Assembly (NCBI GenBank): GCA_021413865.1
Contig: JAIOPN010000051.1
Coordinates: 1 to 64,000, forward strand
Direction of reading: 5' to 3'
Source of the DNA: Planctomycetota bacterium
Lineage (GTDB): Bacteria > Planctomycetota > Phycisphaerae > Phycisphaerales > Phycisphaeraceae
DNA length: 64,000 nt
In this document: positions 27,966 to 37,362 of the stretch, one piece after another
How positions within the stretch are numbered: position 1 is the first letter of the stretch
Layout: each line of letters starts with the position of its first letter
Notes under the pieces: generated by a model
The model's input: the letters and a program-made list of their open reading frames with translations, nothing else
What the model was told of the DNA's origin: nothing
The model's database searches: none
Position numbers and translations under genes: made by a program

Positions 27966-28790
27966 TCAAGTCGTCGGCGCGAGTTCTTTGAGGACCTTAT
28001 CAACGACTTTTTTGCGTCCCTGGAAGGGCATTGGCGCCATGAGTTCGGCCAGGTCGTCGCTAACCAGGTGGCGGTAGTCCGGCTTGACGTTCCAACCCAC
28101 AGACCATGTCGCGTAGGACGTGGAGTAGCGGAAGAACATCGCGACGCGCGGGTAGGCATCGTGCTCCCAGCTCAGGGCGCCGTGCGTGAGGTTCTCGGTG
28201 AAGAGGATTACGTCTCCAGCCTTGGCGGGTGGGCAATAGATCGGGAACCCGCTCCGCGTGTTGAAAGTGGGCGGGTGACGGAAGTAGGCCTTGTGGCTGC
28301 CGGGGACGCAGCAGAAGCCCATGCCCGCGGGATGATCGACGAGCATGATGGCGGCGTTGAGGAAAGTCGCAAAGACGCGGCCGTCGCCGACCTGATAATC
28401 GTTCGCCGGGTTACGGATCGCGCCGACCTGGCCGTTGTGGAGGCCCAGGTCGCCGGAGCCCTTGGGGTAGATCTGCACCGCGCTCATGAGCATCTGCGGG
28501 CTGTTGTCGGTGAGGTAGAGGACGCACCGCATGATCTCCCGATTCATGGCGGTGCGGGAGAAGACCTCGTCGGCGTATTCGACATGGCACAGCGCCCGCA
28601 TCTTGCCGGGCACGTTCCCCTTGGCTTCGCCGCCGTAGGTTTCCACCGGTCTGGGGAGTTGGGCATCGGGCAACTTGTGCCACTTGAGCGCGCGCTCGAC
28701 CATTCGCTCAACATCAGCTCCGGGGATGGCGTTGCGGAGGACCACAAACCCGTTGAGGTCGAAGAACCACTTCTCTTCGTCGGTCATCAT
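27966..28790 (-). CDS. Phytanoyl-CoA dioxygenase (PhyH) family protein, possibly altered iron site
   Basis: The 274-residue product starts MMTDEEKWFFDLNGFVVLRN, the characteristic PhyH N-terminus, and retains VPGSHK and a distal THGALSWEHDAYPR region that would supply the second His and the 2-oxoglutarate Arg. The first facial-triad motif, normally HxD, reads HNG here (LGLHNGQVG), so one iron ligand may be missing or the alignment shifted. The family hydroxylates small molecules using Fe(II) and 2-oxoglutarate. The open frame extends to 28874, but those 28 residues do not look family-like. It sits in the sulfatase/lyase cargo cluster, where PhyH proteins are frequent in planctomycetes. Confidence 0.75.
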   Translation of the reverse strand: MMTDEEKWFFDLNGFVVLRNAIPGADVERMVERALKWHKLPDAQLPRPVETYGGEAKGNVPGKMRALCHVEYADEVFSRTAMNREIMRCVLYLTDNSPQMLMSAVQIYPKGSGDLGLHNGQVGAIRNPANDYQVGDGRVFATFLNAAIMLVDHPAGMGFCCVPGSHKAYFRHPPTFNTRSGFPIYCPPAKAGDVILFTENLTHGALSWEHDAYPRVAMFFRYSTSYATWSVGWNVKPDYRHLVSDDLAELMAPMPFQGRKKVVDKVLKELAPTT

Positions 28791-28932
28791 GTGCAGGTTT
28801 CCGATGGGGTCATTGGCGTGGTGGGTGAACGTACTGACCGGCGCGGGTCGCGGCAAGCCATGCTCAGATCGCAACCCGGTGGTTGGGTAACCATGTGCAA
28901 TTCAAGGCTCATCGATCCGCTCGGATGCGGCA

Positions 28933-31900
28933 TCACTCCTTGCCGACTTTCTGACGAAGGGGAACGCGTGAAAGAAGCGTCGCCAACGGCGTGCCCTGCT
29001 TCGGGGCCTCCAAGAGCCGCGATGCAGGGCGGTGCTCCAGATAAAACTGTACCAGTTCTGGTACGTAAACCAGTCCATCGTTCGGTGCCGCGCTTTTGTC
29101 CTCAATCGCTCCCTCGGCCCAGTCACGGCGAGAATCGCGTTCGGCCGCCTTGTTGTAGAGCGACCACAAGTCCTGGGGTGGGTTCGGGCCGGCGCTCTCC
29201 CAGTTGCCCAGGCCGACCATAAGGCGACCGGTCTTGAGCCAATAGTGCAGACGCAGGCGCAGCATCCGCTCGATGGTATCGAGATGGTCATCCTTTGCCC
29301 CGATCGCTCGGTCGGCATTGGCGATCTGCATCGCGTGCTCCGGCGCCTGGTACACCAGCATGTTCGGCGACAGCGGGTGCGGGTAGCGCCACGACCCCAC
29401 CGGGTCCTGCACCTTGGCCAAGAAATCGCTCACGGCCTGTACCGTGTCGCGCAGGCGCGGCTCGTCGGGGGCGTATTCCAGCAATGCAGGCAGACCTTCC
29501 AACGCGTAGCCCAGGATGTACGGCTTGATGTAGGTCTCACCCACGCGCCCGTCATGCGGTATGAATTTATCGTCGTTCACAGGCTCAAAACCTGCTTCGG
29601 TGAAGAGGTTGTTGGGTTGCAGCGCCTTAGTGTCGCGCAGCTCACGGAACAGGCGCAGGGCCTGTTCTAGGTGCTGAGGCTGGCCGGTGTAGCGGTAGAG
29701 GCGCACGAAATCGATAACCGTGCCGATGTTCCGCGGGTGGCCCGTGTCGACCGGCTGCCACTTCCGCCCCGTGTGGATATACCGCTTGGCGAACTGCGCC
29801 TGGGCGCCCAAAGCTTGGAGCATGAGCGGGTCGCCCGTCTGTTCGTAGGCCAGGAAGAAGCTATCGAACCCCTTGGTGCAGAAGTCCGCGGCGCCCTCGT
29901 CCGAACGCCACATGAAGTCGCTGGGGATGTCCGTCGGCGGCTTCTTGTTGGCCTGCGGGTAACGCGTCCCGCCCCAGAACTCCGGCCCCCACCAGATGGA
30001 CAGGTCGTGGAAATTCTCGCACCACGCCACCGCGGTATTCACCAGCCGGCGATCCCCGCTGCGCCATCCCTCGAAAAAAATCGCGGGCCCGTGGTTCAGG
30101 CGATTCATGCCGTGCGACACGCGGTGTGGTTTGGCCGGGTCGTAGCAGCCGTGGTTGCCCCAGTCATCGCCCCGCATGCCGGCGGCGATGATGGCCTCGT
30201 AATGGAACCGCACCATGCCGGACAGGTCGTTGGGCAGTTTGGCCATTTCGAGCGGCCTGCCGGTCCGGTACAGCGCGTCCCACAGACGCCAGTCCACGCG
30301 CGACTCGTGCGGATATTCCAGCGTCGCCGTCAGCGGGGCCTGGTCCACAGGGGCTATAACGAACTCCGCCCGTCGCCAACTCGTGGATTGCATCGGCACC
30401 TTCTCGGTGGCGGTGCTGCGCAGGTAGCGATACGCCACACCCTTGTCAGGACCGTGCCGTACCTCGATCTTCCCGCGTAGCTTGAACGGAGCCGCCGGGT
30501 GATACACCCGGTATTTCCCGTCGAGTACCAGCGAGACGATCAGGCCCTGGGCAAAGGAGCGTTCCGCGCGATCCTTGACCTCCGTCAGTGTGCTGCCCTC
30601 GGCCAGCACACACGAAGCGTCGGCTGTCTCGATCTGCCAGCCGAAATCCGGTGCTGTCAAGAATGGGATGTCGAATGTGCGTGTCGCGGCCTCGAACTGG
30701 CTCTGCGTGTTCGCCGACTGTTGCAGATGCGCCACGACGGTCACGGTGCCCAAGGCATCGACGCGCGTCTCGATGACCCGCGACCACGCCGGATCGTCCG
30801 TCCGCACCCGCCGCCATTCAAACACCTGATTCGATTCGACGACCTGGGATTCGGGCGTGCCGGGATTCTCGCACGCCGGAGCGATGAGTTTGGCCGTAAA
30901 TCTCCGGCCGTCTCGATACCCAATGTTCACCGTGTCGCCGTCCACCGTCACCGCCGGGAAACCGCCCGGCCTTCCCGGAGCCTTCTCCGCCGGTTGCAGC
31001 ACGAATTGCACCGGTTCAAGATTCTTGAATGTATAAGGGAACGTCACCATCGCCCGGCGTGCGGAGGGGGCCGCGCCCTTGGCAACGGGATACCACGTCA
31101 ATGCTCGCACCGAGACGGCTACCGGCTCGCCCCCCGCTGACACGGACATATCCCCGCCGTCACGCAACAGGCCCTCGGGCATCGGCACGGAGAGCCGGAC
31201 CATCTGTGTCCCGGCGGCAGCGGGCGTGACCGTCATGGCCAAGAGCCCGTTGATCGCCGGCGCCCGTCTCGGAGGCGGTGCGCTCTCGGTGACGCCCTTG
31301 TCGGCGAAATAGCGCAGCAACGTCGCGTCCATGCCGTAGCCTTTCAAGCGGTTGTGCTGGTCGGCGATCACTGCTTTGGCGGCCAGAATCCGGGCCTTGT
31401 CGTCCACGGACCCCGGGTCGGAGAAAATAACGTGCCCCCACCGCGCGATCCGGGCAAAAGGCCCGTATGTCGGAGACCACGCGGTGTACTCGCCTTGGTG
31501 CGGGTAATCCTCACGGCAAAAGTTGATGCCCCACGCCTCGCCCAGCGGCGGCTTATCCCGGCCAAGATCGGCCCAAGGGATGGTCAGATGGACCCGCCAG
31601 CCGCGGATTGTTTTGTCAACCTTCACCGCAAGCCCCTTGGCGTCATACGAAGTGTCCCCGCCATACCGAGCGCCCATTGGGCCTTTCTCATCCAGCACCG
31701 CGCCGCCTGCCGTCACCAGGAGGTGAATCCACTTCGACTGATCGTCGTGCGTGTGCCCGGGATCAATGAACAACTCGAAGGAGTCGTCCTGCCAGGCGTC
31801 GGGATCGTCGCGCTTGCGATCCCTGAAGACGATCTGCTCGTCCTCGCAGTCAAACATGACTTTTAGCCCATCGTCGTCCCACCCCACGGCGCCCAGTGCC

Positions 31901-32088
31901 TGGTTCATGGCCCGCTCGCCACGGGTCGTCACGAACCGCTCGATACTCGCGCCCGCCTCACCTTTGGGGGCGATGACGATCTTCTCTTCCTGAAGACGTG
32001 AAGGTTGATCGGCCGCTAGTGGTGACGCCAGAAACCAGACGAAAAATAGGCAGGCGGTCGCCAAGCGTGCTTCAGCGTGAATGGGCAT
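28933..32088 (-). CDS. CBM9-like domain plus PcRGLX/YetA-like (exo-rhamnogalacturonan lyase) protein, exported
   Basis: The 1051-residue product has a signal peptide (hydrophobic LATACLFFVWFLASPLAA). Residues ~30-235 look like a CBM9-type module (DDSFELFIDPG, VHLTIPWADLG). The remainder shows a barrel/beta-sandwich region and then an alpha/alpha toroid (residues ~610-1020: SHGMNRLNHGPAIFFEGW, DLSIWWGPEFWGGTRY, LRLYRYTGQPQHLEQALRLF), a layout I associate with PcRGLX/YetA-like lyases. The lyase assignment is tentative; the CBM9 and toroid calls are firmer. It would act outside the cytoplasmic membrane at the start of polysaccharide breakdown. It is the first gene of the minus-strand run, so transcription of the cargo may begin upstream of it. 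Confidence 0.65.
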   Translation of the reverse strand: MPIHAEARLATACLFFVWFLASPLAADQPSRLQEEKIVIAPKGEAGASIERFVTTRGERAMNQALGAVGWDDDGLKVMFDCEDEQIVFRDRKRDDPDAWQDDSFELFIDPGHTHDDQSKWIHLLVTAGGAVLDEKGPMGARYGGDTSYDAKGLAVKVDKTIRGWRVHLTIPWADLGRDKPPLGEAWGINFCREDYPHQGEYTAWSPTYGPFARIARWGHVIFSDPGSVDDKARILAAKAVIADQHNRLKGYGMDATLLRYFADKGVTESAPPPRRAPAINGLLAMTVTPAAAGTQMVRLSVPMPEGLLRDGGDMSVSAGGEPVAVSVRALTWYPVAKGAAPSARRAMVTFPYTFKNLEPVQFVLQPAEKAPGRPGGFPAVTVDGDTVNIGYRDGRRFTAKLIAPACENPGTPESQVVESNQVFEWRRVRTDDPAWSRVIETRVDALGTVTVVAHLQQSANTQSQFEAATRTFDIPFLTAPDFGWQIETADASCVLAEGSTLTEVKDRAERSFAQGLIVSLVLDGKYRVYHPAAPFKLRGKIEVRHGPDKGVAYRYLRSTATEKVPMQSTSWRRAEFVIAPVDQAPLTATLEYPHESRVDWRLWDALYRTGRPLEMAKLPNDLSGMVRFHYEAIIAAGMRGDDWGNHGCYDPAKPHRVSHGMNRLNHGPAIFFEGWRSGDRRLVNTAVAWCENFHDLSIWWGPEFWGGTRYPQANKKPPTDIPSDFMWRSDEGAADFCTKGFDSFFLAYEQTGDPLMLQALGAQAQFAKRYIHTGRKWQPVDTGHPRNIGTVIDFVRLYRYTGQPQHLEQALRLFRELRDTKALQPNNLFTEAGFEPVNDDKFIPHDGRVGETYIKPYILGYALEGLPALLEYAPDEPRLRDTVQAVSDFLAKVQDPVGSWRYPHPLSPNMLVYQAPEHAMQIANADRAIGAKDDHLDTIERMLRLRLHYWLKTGRLMVGLGNWESAGPNPPQDLWSLYNKAAERDSRRDWAEGAIEDKSAAPNDGLVYVPELVQFYLEHRPASRLLEAPKQGTPLATLLSRVPLRQKVGKE

Positions 32089-32251
32089 TTTCGGAATGAT
32101 ACCAAGGTTAGACTGACCCTCTCCCCGAAATCAGATCCAGTTGATGTGAGAAACAATGCAGCCGGGCTTTAATGGAGTGACGTAGCGGCCCCGTGTGGGG
32201 CGGCGGAGGCACCCAAGCACAAGGAGACCCGGCATGCGTATTCTGGCACTG

Positions 32252-32341
32252 TGACCCCTTCCCAATCTTGGTACCAGGTGTCATGAGAGAATCGGTGAGT
32301 TTGACCCTCTTCCCAACTCGGGTCCAACCTAAATGAGAGAA
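32252..32341. repeat. Two tandem imperfect 40-bp copies of an IS end
   Basis: Copies at 32252-32291 and 32302-32341 both begin TGACCC, run through a CTTCCCAA motif and a GGTNCNA segment, and end ATGAGAGAA, spaced exactly 50 bp apart. The second copy runs into the 3' end of the IS3-type transposase remnant, so these look like successive terminal inverted-repeat ends left by two related insertions. Confidence 0.6.
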
Positions 32342-32760
32342 GCGTGCTTCGATCTGGCCATGTTGTTCTGGCTCAGCAACGCGAACTCGCCGGGGGCCAG
32401 GTTGCCCAGCGAGCCGTGAGGACGGGCCTCATTGTAATCGCGACGCCAGGCCTCCACGACCCGGCGGGCATCTTCCAGCGATACGAACCAGTTCTGATTC
32501 AAACACTCCTGCCGCAGCCGACCATTGAACGATTCGATCAACGCATTATCCGTGGGCTTTCCCGGACGGCTGAAGTCCAACTCGACCTTGTTCAGGTATG
32601 CCCACTGATCCAACGCCCGCGAGATGAACTCCGGTCCGTTGTCCACCCGGATCGTCCGCGGCAACCCCCGTGATGATCCGATCTGCGTGAGCACCCGCGC
32701 CACGTCGTGACCACTGAACCGCTGGCTCACCTCGACGGACATGTCCCAGCACGTTCGACA
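32329..32760 (-). pseudogene. IS3-family transposase (OrfB) C-terminal remnant
   Basis: The frame encodes the last ~140 residues of an IS3-type DDE integrase: IRVDNGPEFISRALDQWAYL holds the second catalytic Asp, and TDNALIESFNGRLRQECLN holds the catalytic Glu. RPHGSLGNLAPGEF is the usual C-terminal motif. The first catalytic Asp, the N-terminal half and OrfA are absent; upstream of about 32760 the sequence is unrelated. It cannot transpose by itself. Confidence 0.85.
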
Positions 32761-32875
32761 CCATGAACAGCGGTCTTCCCAACGCAAGTCAAGGAATTTC
32801 TGAGGAGCCTCTTTCGAAACCGGGAACGCGGCTAAAAAAATAAACAAGATTTGGGTTTGGCGAGGGCCTCCTCGT

Positions 32876-32928
32876 CTAGTCAAGGTGTATTGACTAGATG
32901 TCGATGCTAGATAACAATCATTGACTAG
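32876..32928. promoter_or_regulatory. Palindromic operator candidate upstream of fic
   Basis: A perfect 8-bp inverted repeat, CTAGTCAA (32876-32883) and TTGACTAG (32890-32897), is followed by a third direct copy of TTGACTAG at 32921-32928, 31 bp further, close to three helical turns. It lies 33 bp before the Fic start codon. This is the expected layout for a dimeric regulator, perhaps the Fic protein's own winged-helix tail. Confidence 0.6.
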
Positions 32929-32961
32929 CGTAACCAGCCCGGCAGGAAAGGCTTCCCAGAC

Positions 32962-34018
32962 ATGCCACGCAAGACAGGCGAATATCGGATCACACGGGCC
33001 AACGAGGAAGCGGTCCGCGCCTTCATCCCGTACCCCCTCCCGCCGGCCGGTCCGCCGCTGCGCCTAGACGGTGAGACTGCCCGGGCGCTGGGCGAGGCGA
33101 TGGCCGCGCTGGGCAAGCTCGTGGTGGCCGGCGACATGGTGCCCAGCGCGGACTGGTTCCTCTACGGCTTTGTCCGTAAGGAAGCCCTGATCACTTCCCA
33201 GATCGAAGGCACCCAGGCCACACTCCAGGACGTGATGGCCTTCGAGGCCGGCGAGAAGGCGCAGCGGCCTGATGATGTCCGCGAGGTCTGCAACTACCTC
33301 GACGCCCTGAGCTATGCCACCCGGTGAAATCCGCCGCAGTCAGAACTGGATCGGTGGCACTCGCCCGGGCAACGCCCGCTTCGTGCCGCCACCGCCTGAT
33401 GCACTGCCGGCGGCGCTCTCGGCACTGGAGAAGTGGATCCACGCCACCGACCCGCTCCCGCCCCTGATCCGGGCAGGCGTTGCCCACGTGCAGTTCGAGA
33501 CCATCCACCCGTTCCTCGACGGCAATGGCCGTATCGGGCGGCTGCTCATCACGTTGCTCGTGGAGCACTGGGGCCTGCTCAAGGCGCCGCTGCTCTACCT
33601 CAGCGTCGCCTTCAAGCGGCACCGCCAGGAATACTACGACCGGTTGAGCGCCGTCCGCACCGAGGGCGACTGGGAGGGGTGGACGCGGTTCTTTCTGGCT
33701 TGTGTCGCCGAGGCCGCCGACGACGGCGTGGCGGCCGCCCAGCGGCTGTTCACGCTCACCAGCACGGACCGCCTAAAGCTATCTGCCCATCCCGCCGCGA
33801 CCGTGCCAGCCATCCGACTGCTGGAAATGCTGCCATCCAACCCGATGGTCACGCTGCCGTTGGCCACCAAACTCCTGGGCGTGAGCAAGCCCACGGCCAT
33901 CAAAGCACTCGATGCGTTACAGCAGGCCGGTATCCTGCGCGAGACGACGGGCAAGAAGCGGGACCGCGTCTACGCTTATCACAGGTATCTGCAGGTGCTG
34001 ACCCAGGACACGGATTGA
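32962..34018 (+). pseudogene. Fic-family AMP transferase gene, split by deletion/frameshift
   Basis: The first part (32962-33327, 121 residues) is the Fic N-terminal region, with the autoinhibitory [S/T]xxxE[G/N] motif visible in TSQIEGTQ. The second part (from 33314, 234 residues, another frame) resumes at PGEIRRSQNWIGGTRPGN and contains the catalytic HPFLDGNGRIGR motif at nt 33506-33541, then a C-terminal winged-helix domain (LATKLLGVSKPTAIKALDAL). Family members have about 35 more residues between these points, so a deletion has removed part of the fold and shifted the frame. The two frames overlap by 14 bp (ATG at 33314), so separate translation is conceivable but the fold is probably broken. 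Confidence 0.8.
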
Positions 34019-34158
34019 CACCCCGGCCCCCCCCGCTTGCACGTGTAGGTTTTCTTGAGGCTGGCGCCGCAGGCGATCCGACACCATGAACGATCGGCTT
34101 AAGAACGTTCAGGTGAAAGGAATCGCCTACGTGCCAACCGCCCGCATTATCGTCGTGG

Positions 34159-34745
34159 ATGAACGAACTGGCCAGCGTCTGGCCCCAACTGTCGCGGCCG
34201 CAGGTCAAGGTGCTGGCCCAATACAGCTTGGGCGTGCACCTGGCTGAGGGCAGCGGCCTGTCGCGGGTCGCCCACTGCCTGGGGCAGTGGCTTGAAGAGA
34301 AAGTCACGGCGGTGCGGGAGCGGCTGCGCGATTTCTACCGCGACGCGGCCGACAAGAGCGGTCACCGCCGTTGCGAGCTGGTGGTCGAGGATTGCTTCCC
34401 CGGGCTGCTGGCCTGGGTGCTGCGGGGCTGGGCCGGCCAGGAATTGGCGTTGGTGCTGGACGCCACCACGCTGGACGATCGCTTCGTGGTGCTGGCGGTG
34501 AGCGTGGTGTACCGCGGCTCGGCGATCCCGGTGGCCTGGAAGATTCTGCCGGCCTGTGAGCCGGGGGAGTGGAAACCGCACTGGCTGGAATTGCTGGACC
34601 GGCTGGGTCCGCAAGTGCCGGTGTCGTGGCGGGTGATCGTACTGGCGGACCGGGGCCTGTACGCCAAGTGGTTGTTTGCGAAGATCGTGGCATTGGGCTG
34701 GCACCCGTTCCTGCGGATCAATTCCCAAGGCGCGCGGTTCCGGGC
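34159..34745 (+). mobile_element. IS4-family transposase N-terminal fragment
   Basis: About 195 residues of an IS4-type transposase are present: LALVLDATTLDDRF carries the first catalytic Asp and RVIVLADRGLYAKWLF the second. The YREK region with the catalytic Glu is missing because the frame runs into unrelated sequence after GARFRAEGD. It is the left part of a truncated insertion sequence. Confidence 0.8.
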
Positions 34746-35595
34746 CGAGGGTGACAGAGGACTACCGAAGAACACTGAAAGTCATGCAGGGGGGGAGGGG
34801 GGGATCGGAATTATCCCTGCGGTGGCCGAGACACCCTGCCCGGATAAGAGTCTGGATGCCCTAGATGAAGATGTCGTAGAGCGCATCGAGAGGGCGATGC
34901 GGGCGACGATCCCTGAATCGGAGGCGCAGCGCAATCGCCGTATTTTCAAGCTGGCGCAAACCCTGAAGGGAGTCCCTGTACTCGCGAACTTGAACCCTCG
35001 GGTCCTGCGGGACGTTGTCGAGAGATGGCATCAGTTGGCCCTTCCCTATATTCGCACCAAAGAGTTCGAGGAAACTTGGATCGATTTTTTGAAAAGTTGG
35101 AGAAAGGTAAAGCACCCCCGGGGGAAGCATCTGAACTCGATCCTCGAGCGCGCCAAGGCGGCTTCAGAGCCACCCGAGGTGGCTCAGTTCAAAATGGGCA
35201 CTATTCGGCTTCTTGTGAAGATCTGCCGGGAACTTCAAAAGGACGCCGGCGACAATCCCTTCTTTCTGAGTGTACGCACTGCGCAAGAGTTGCTGGGGTT
35301 TGCACAGCATATGACTGCCTGGCGGTACCTGTCCCTGCTTGAGGCCGAGGGGATCATCGAGGTGGTTGTAAAAGGCGGCTCCACTAGCGGCAAGGCAAAT
35401 CGGTTCCGATATATGGGCCAAATGCCCGAGTCGGCCGGCGATGGCAAATTGCGGGCGTTGTTTGGGAAGGCGGCGGCGGGGATGGCCGCCAAGGGACCGC
35501 CCGGGAATCGTGCGGCAAGAGAACAGAAGGCCAAATTTCGGCGGGATGTGAACCTCCTCAAGACTGGATCAACTTCAGAAATAATGCTTGCATGA
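34159..35595 (+). CDS. Chimeric ORF: IS4 transposase N-terminus fused to mobile-element protein C-terminus
   Basis: The 478-residue frame is continuous, but its halves are unrelated. Residues 1-195 are an IS4 transposase fragment. Residues ~235-478 (from DEDVVERIERAMRA onward) match a type of protein I associate with the gene preceding HTH and integrase genes in planctomycete elements: IFKLAQTLKGVP, FEETWIDFLKSWRKVKHPRG, LLVKICRELQKDAGDNPFFL, and a winged-helix-like end (LLGFAQHMTAWRYLSLLEAEG). That may be a primase- or replication-associated factor; I cannot name it firmly. The G-rich junction (34785-34805) looks like a recombination scar. The original start of the element protein is lost. 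Confidence 0.65.
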   Translation: MNELASVWPQLSRPQVKVLAQYSLGVHLAEGSGLSRVAHCLGQWLEEKVTAVRERLRDFYRDAADKSGHRRCELVVEDCFPGLLAWVLRGWAGQELALVLDATTLDDRFVVLAVSVVYRGSAIPVAWKILPACEPGEWKPHWLELLDRLGPQVPVSWRVIVLADRGLYAKWLFAKIVALGWHPFLRINSQGARFRAEGDRGLPKNTESHAGGEGGIGIIPAVAETPCPDKSLDALDEDVVERIERAMRATIPESEAQRNRRIFKLAQTLKGVPVLANLNPRVLRDVVERWHQLALPYIRTKEFEETWIDFLKSWRKVKHPRGKHLNSILERAKAASEPPEVAQFKMGTIRLLVKICRELQKDAGDNPFFLSVRTAQELLGFAQHMTAWRYLSLLEAEGIIEVVVKGGSTSGKANRFRYMGQMPESAGDGKLRALFGKAAAGMAAKGPPGNRAAREQKAKFRRDVNLLKTGSTSEIMLA

Positions 35596-35617
35596 AAAAT
35601 AAGTACAGGTGTAGAAT
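35588..35617 (+). promoter_or_regulatory. Candidate promoter of the HTH-integrase pair
   Basis: TTGCAT (35588-35593) and TAGAAT (35612-35617) are separated by 18 bp. The expected transcription start falls within a few bases of the HTH gene's ATG at 35627, so the message may be leaderless or nearly so. Confidence 0.45.
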
Positions 35618-35626
35618 GATGAGATT

Positions 35627-35839
35627 ATGGCGAGCAAAAACATCAAGTTGAGCGATCAGATCCGCAAGGCGGTGGATGACTGCGGCATGAGCCGGTATCG
35701 GATTTGCATGGAACTTGGGATCGCGCAGTCCACGTTCAGCCGCTTCATGTCGGGCGCGTGGTTAGGGGTCGAAAACATGGACGCGGTGGCCAACTTATTG
35801 GGGCTGCAGATCGTCGTCCGCAAACGCAAGAAAGGATAG
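35627..35839 (+). CDS. Small XRE-type helix-turn-helix regulator
   Basis: The 70-residue product is essentially one HTH domain: SDQIRKAVDDCGMSRYRICMEL, GIAQSTFSRFMSG as the recognition helix, and ENMDAVANLLGLQIV. It ends in a basic RKRKKG tail. It starts 6 bp before the integrase reading frame and is clearly co-transcribed with it. Such small regulators typically precede integrases in planctomycete elements and probably control excision or integrase expression. Confidence 0.85.
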   Translation: MASKNIKLSDQIRKAVDDCGMSRYRICMELGIAQSTFSRFMSGAWLGVENMDAVANLLGLQIVVRKRKKG

Positions 35840-35845
35840 TAAATC

Positions 35846-37188
<1,343 letters not shown>

Positions 37189-37203
37189 TTGACCGAGCCC
37201 GTC

Positions 37204-37231
37204 ATCGTATTGGGATAGCGGTCAGTGTCAA
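37204..37231 (-). promoter_or_regulatory. Promoter of tRNA-Lys
   Basis: On the minus strand TTGACA (37226-37231) and TACGAT (37204-37209) are separated by 16 bp, ending 15 bp before the tRNA 5' end. This is a near-consensus sigma-70-type promoter placed correctly for tRNA transcription. Confidence 0.75.
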
Positions 37232-37362
37232 GCATAGCCGGGCTGTTTGCCCCGCACGGGCTGTTGGGGGGTGTAGAACGGCAGGGCCGGGCGTCTCCCG
37301 CGTTGCCCCTCACCCCCGTGGGGCGTATCATCGCGACCTGTCGCACAGCCGGAGACGTTTGG

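Noticed and set aside
32200-32252. Short plus-strand start (ATGCGTATTCTGGCACTGTGA) after an AAGGAG site
   Set aside because: It stops after six codons at the IS end; at most it is a relic of an interrupted gene.
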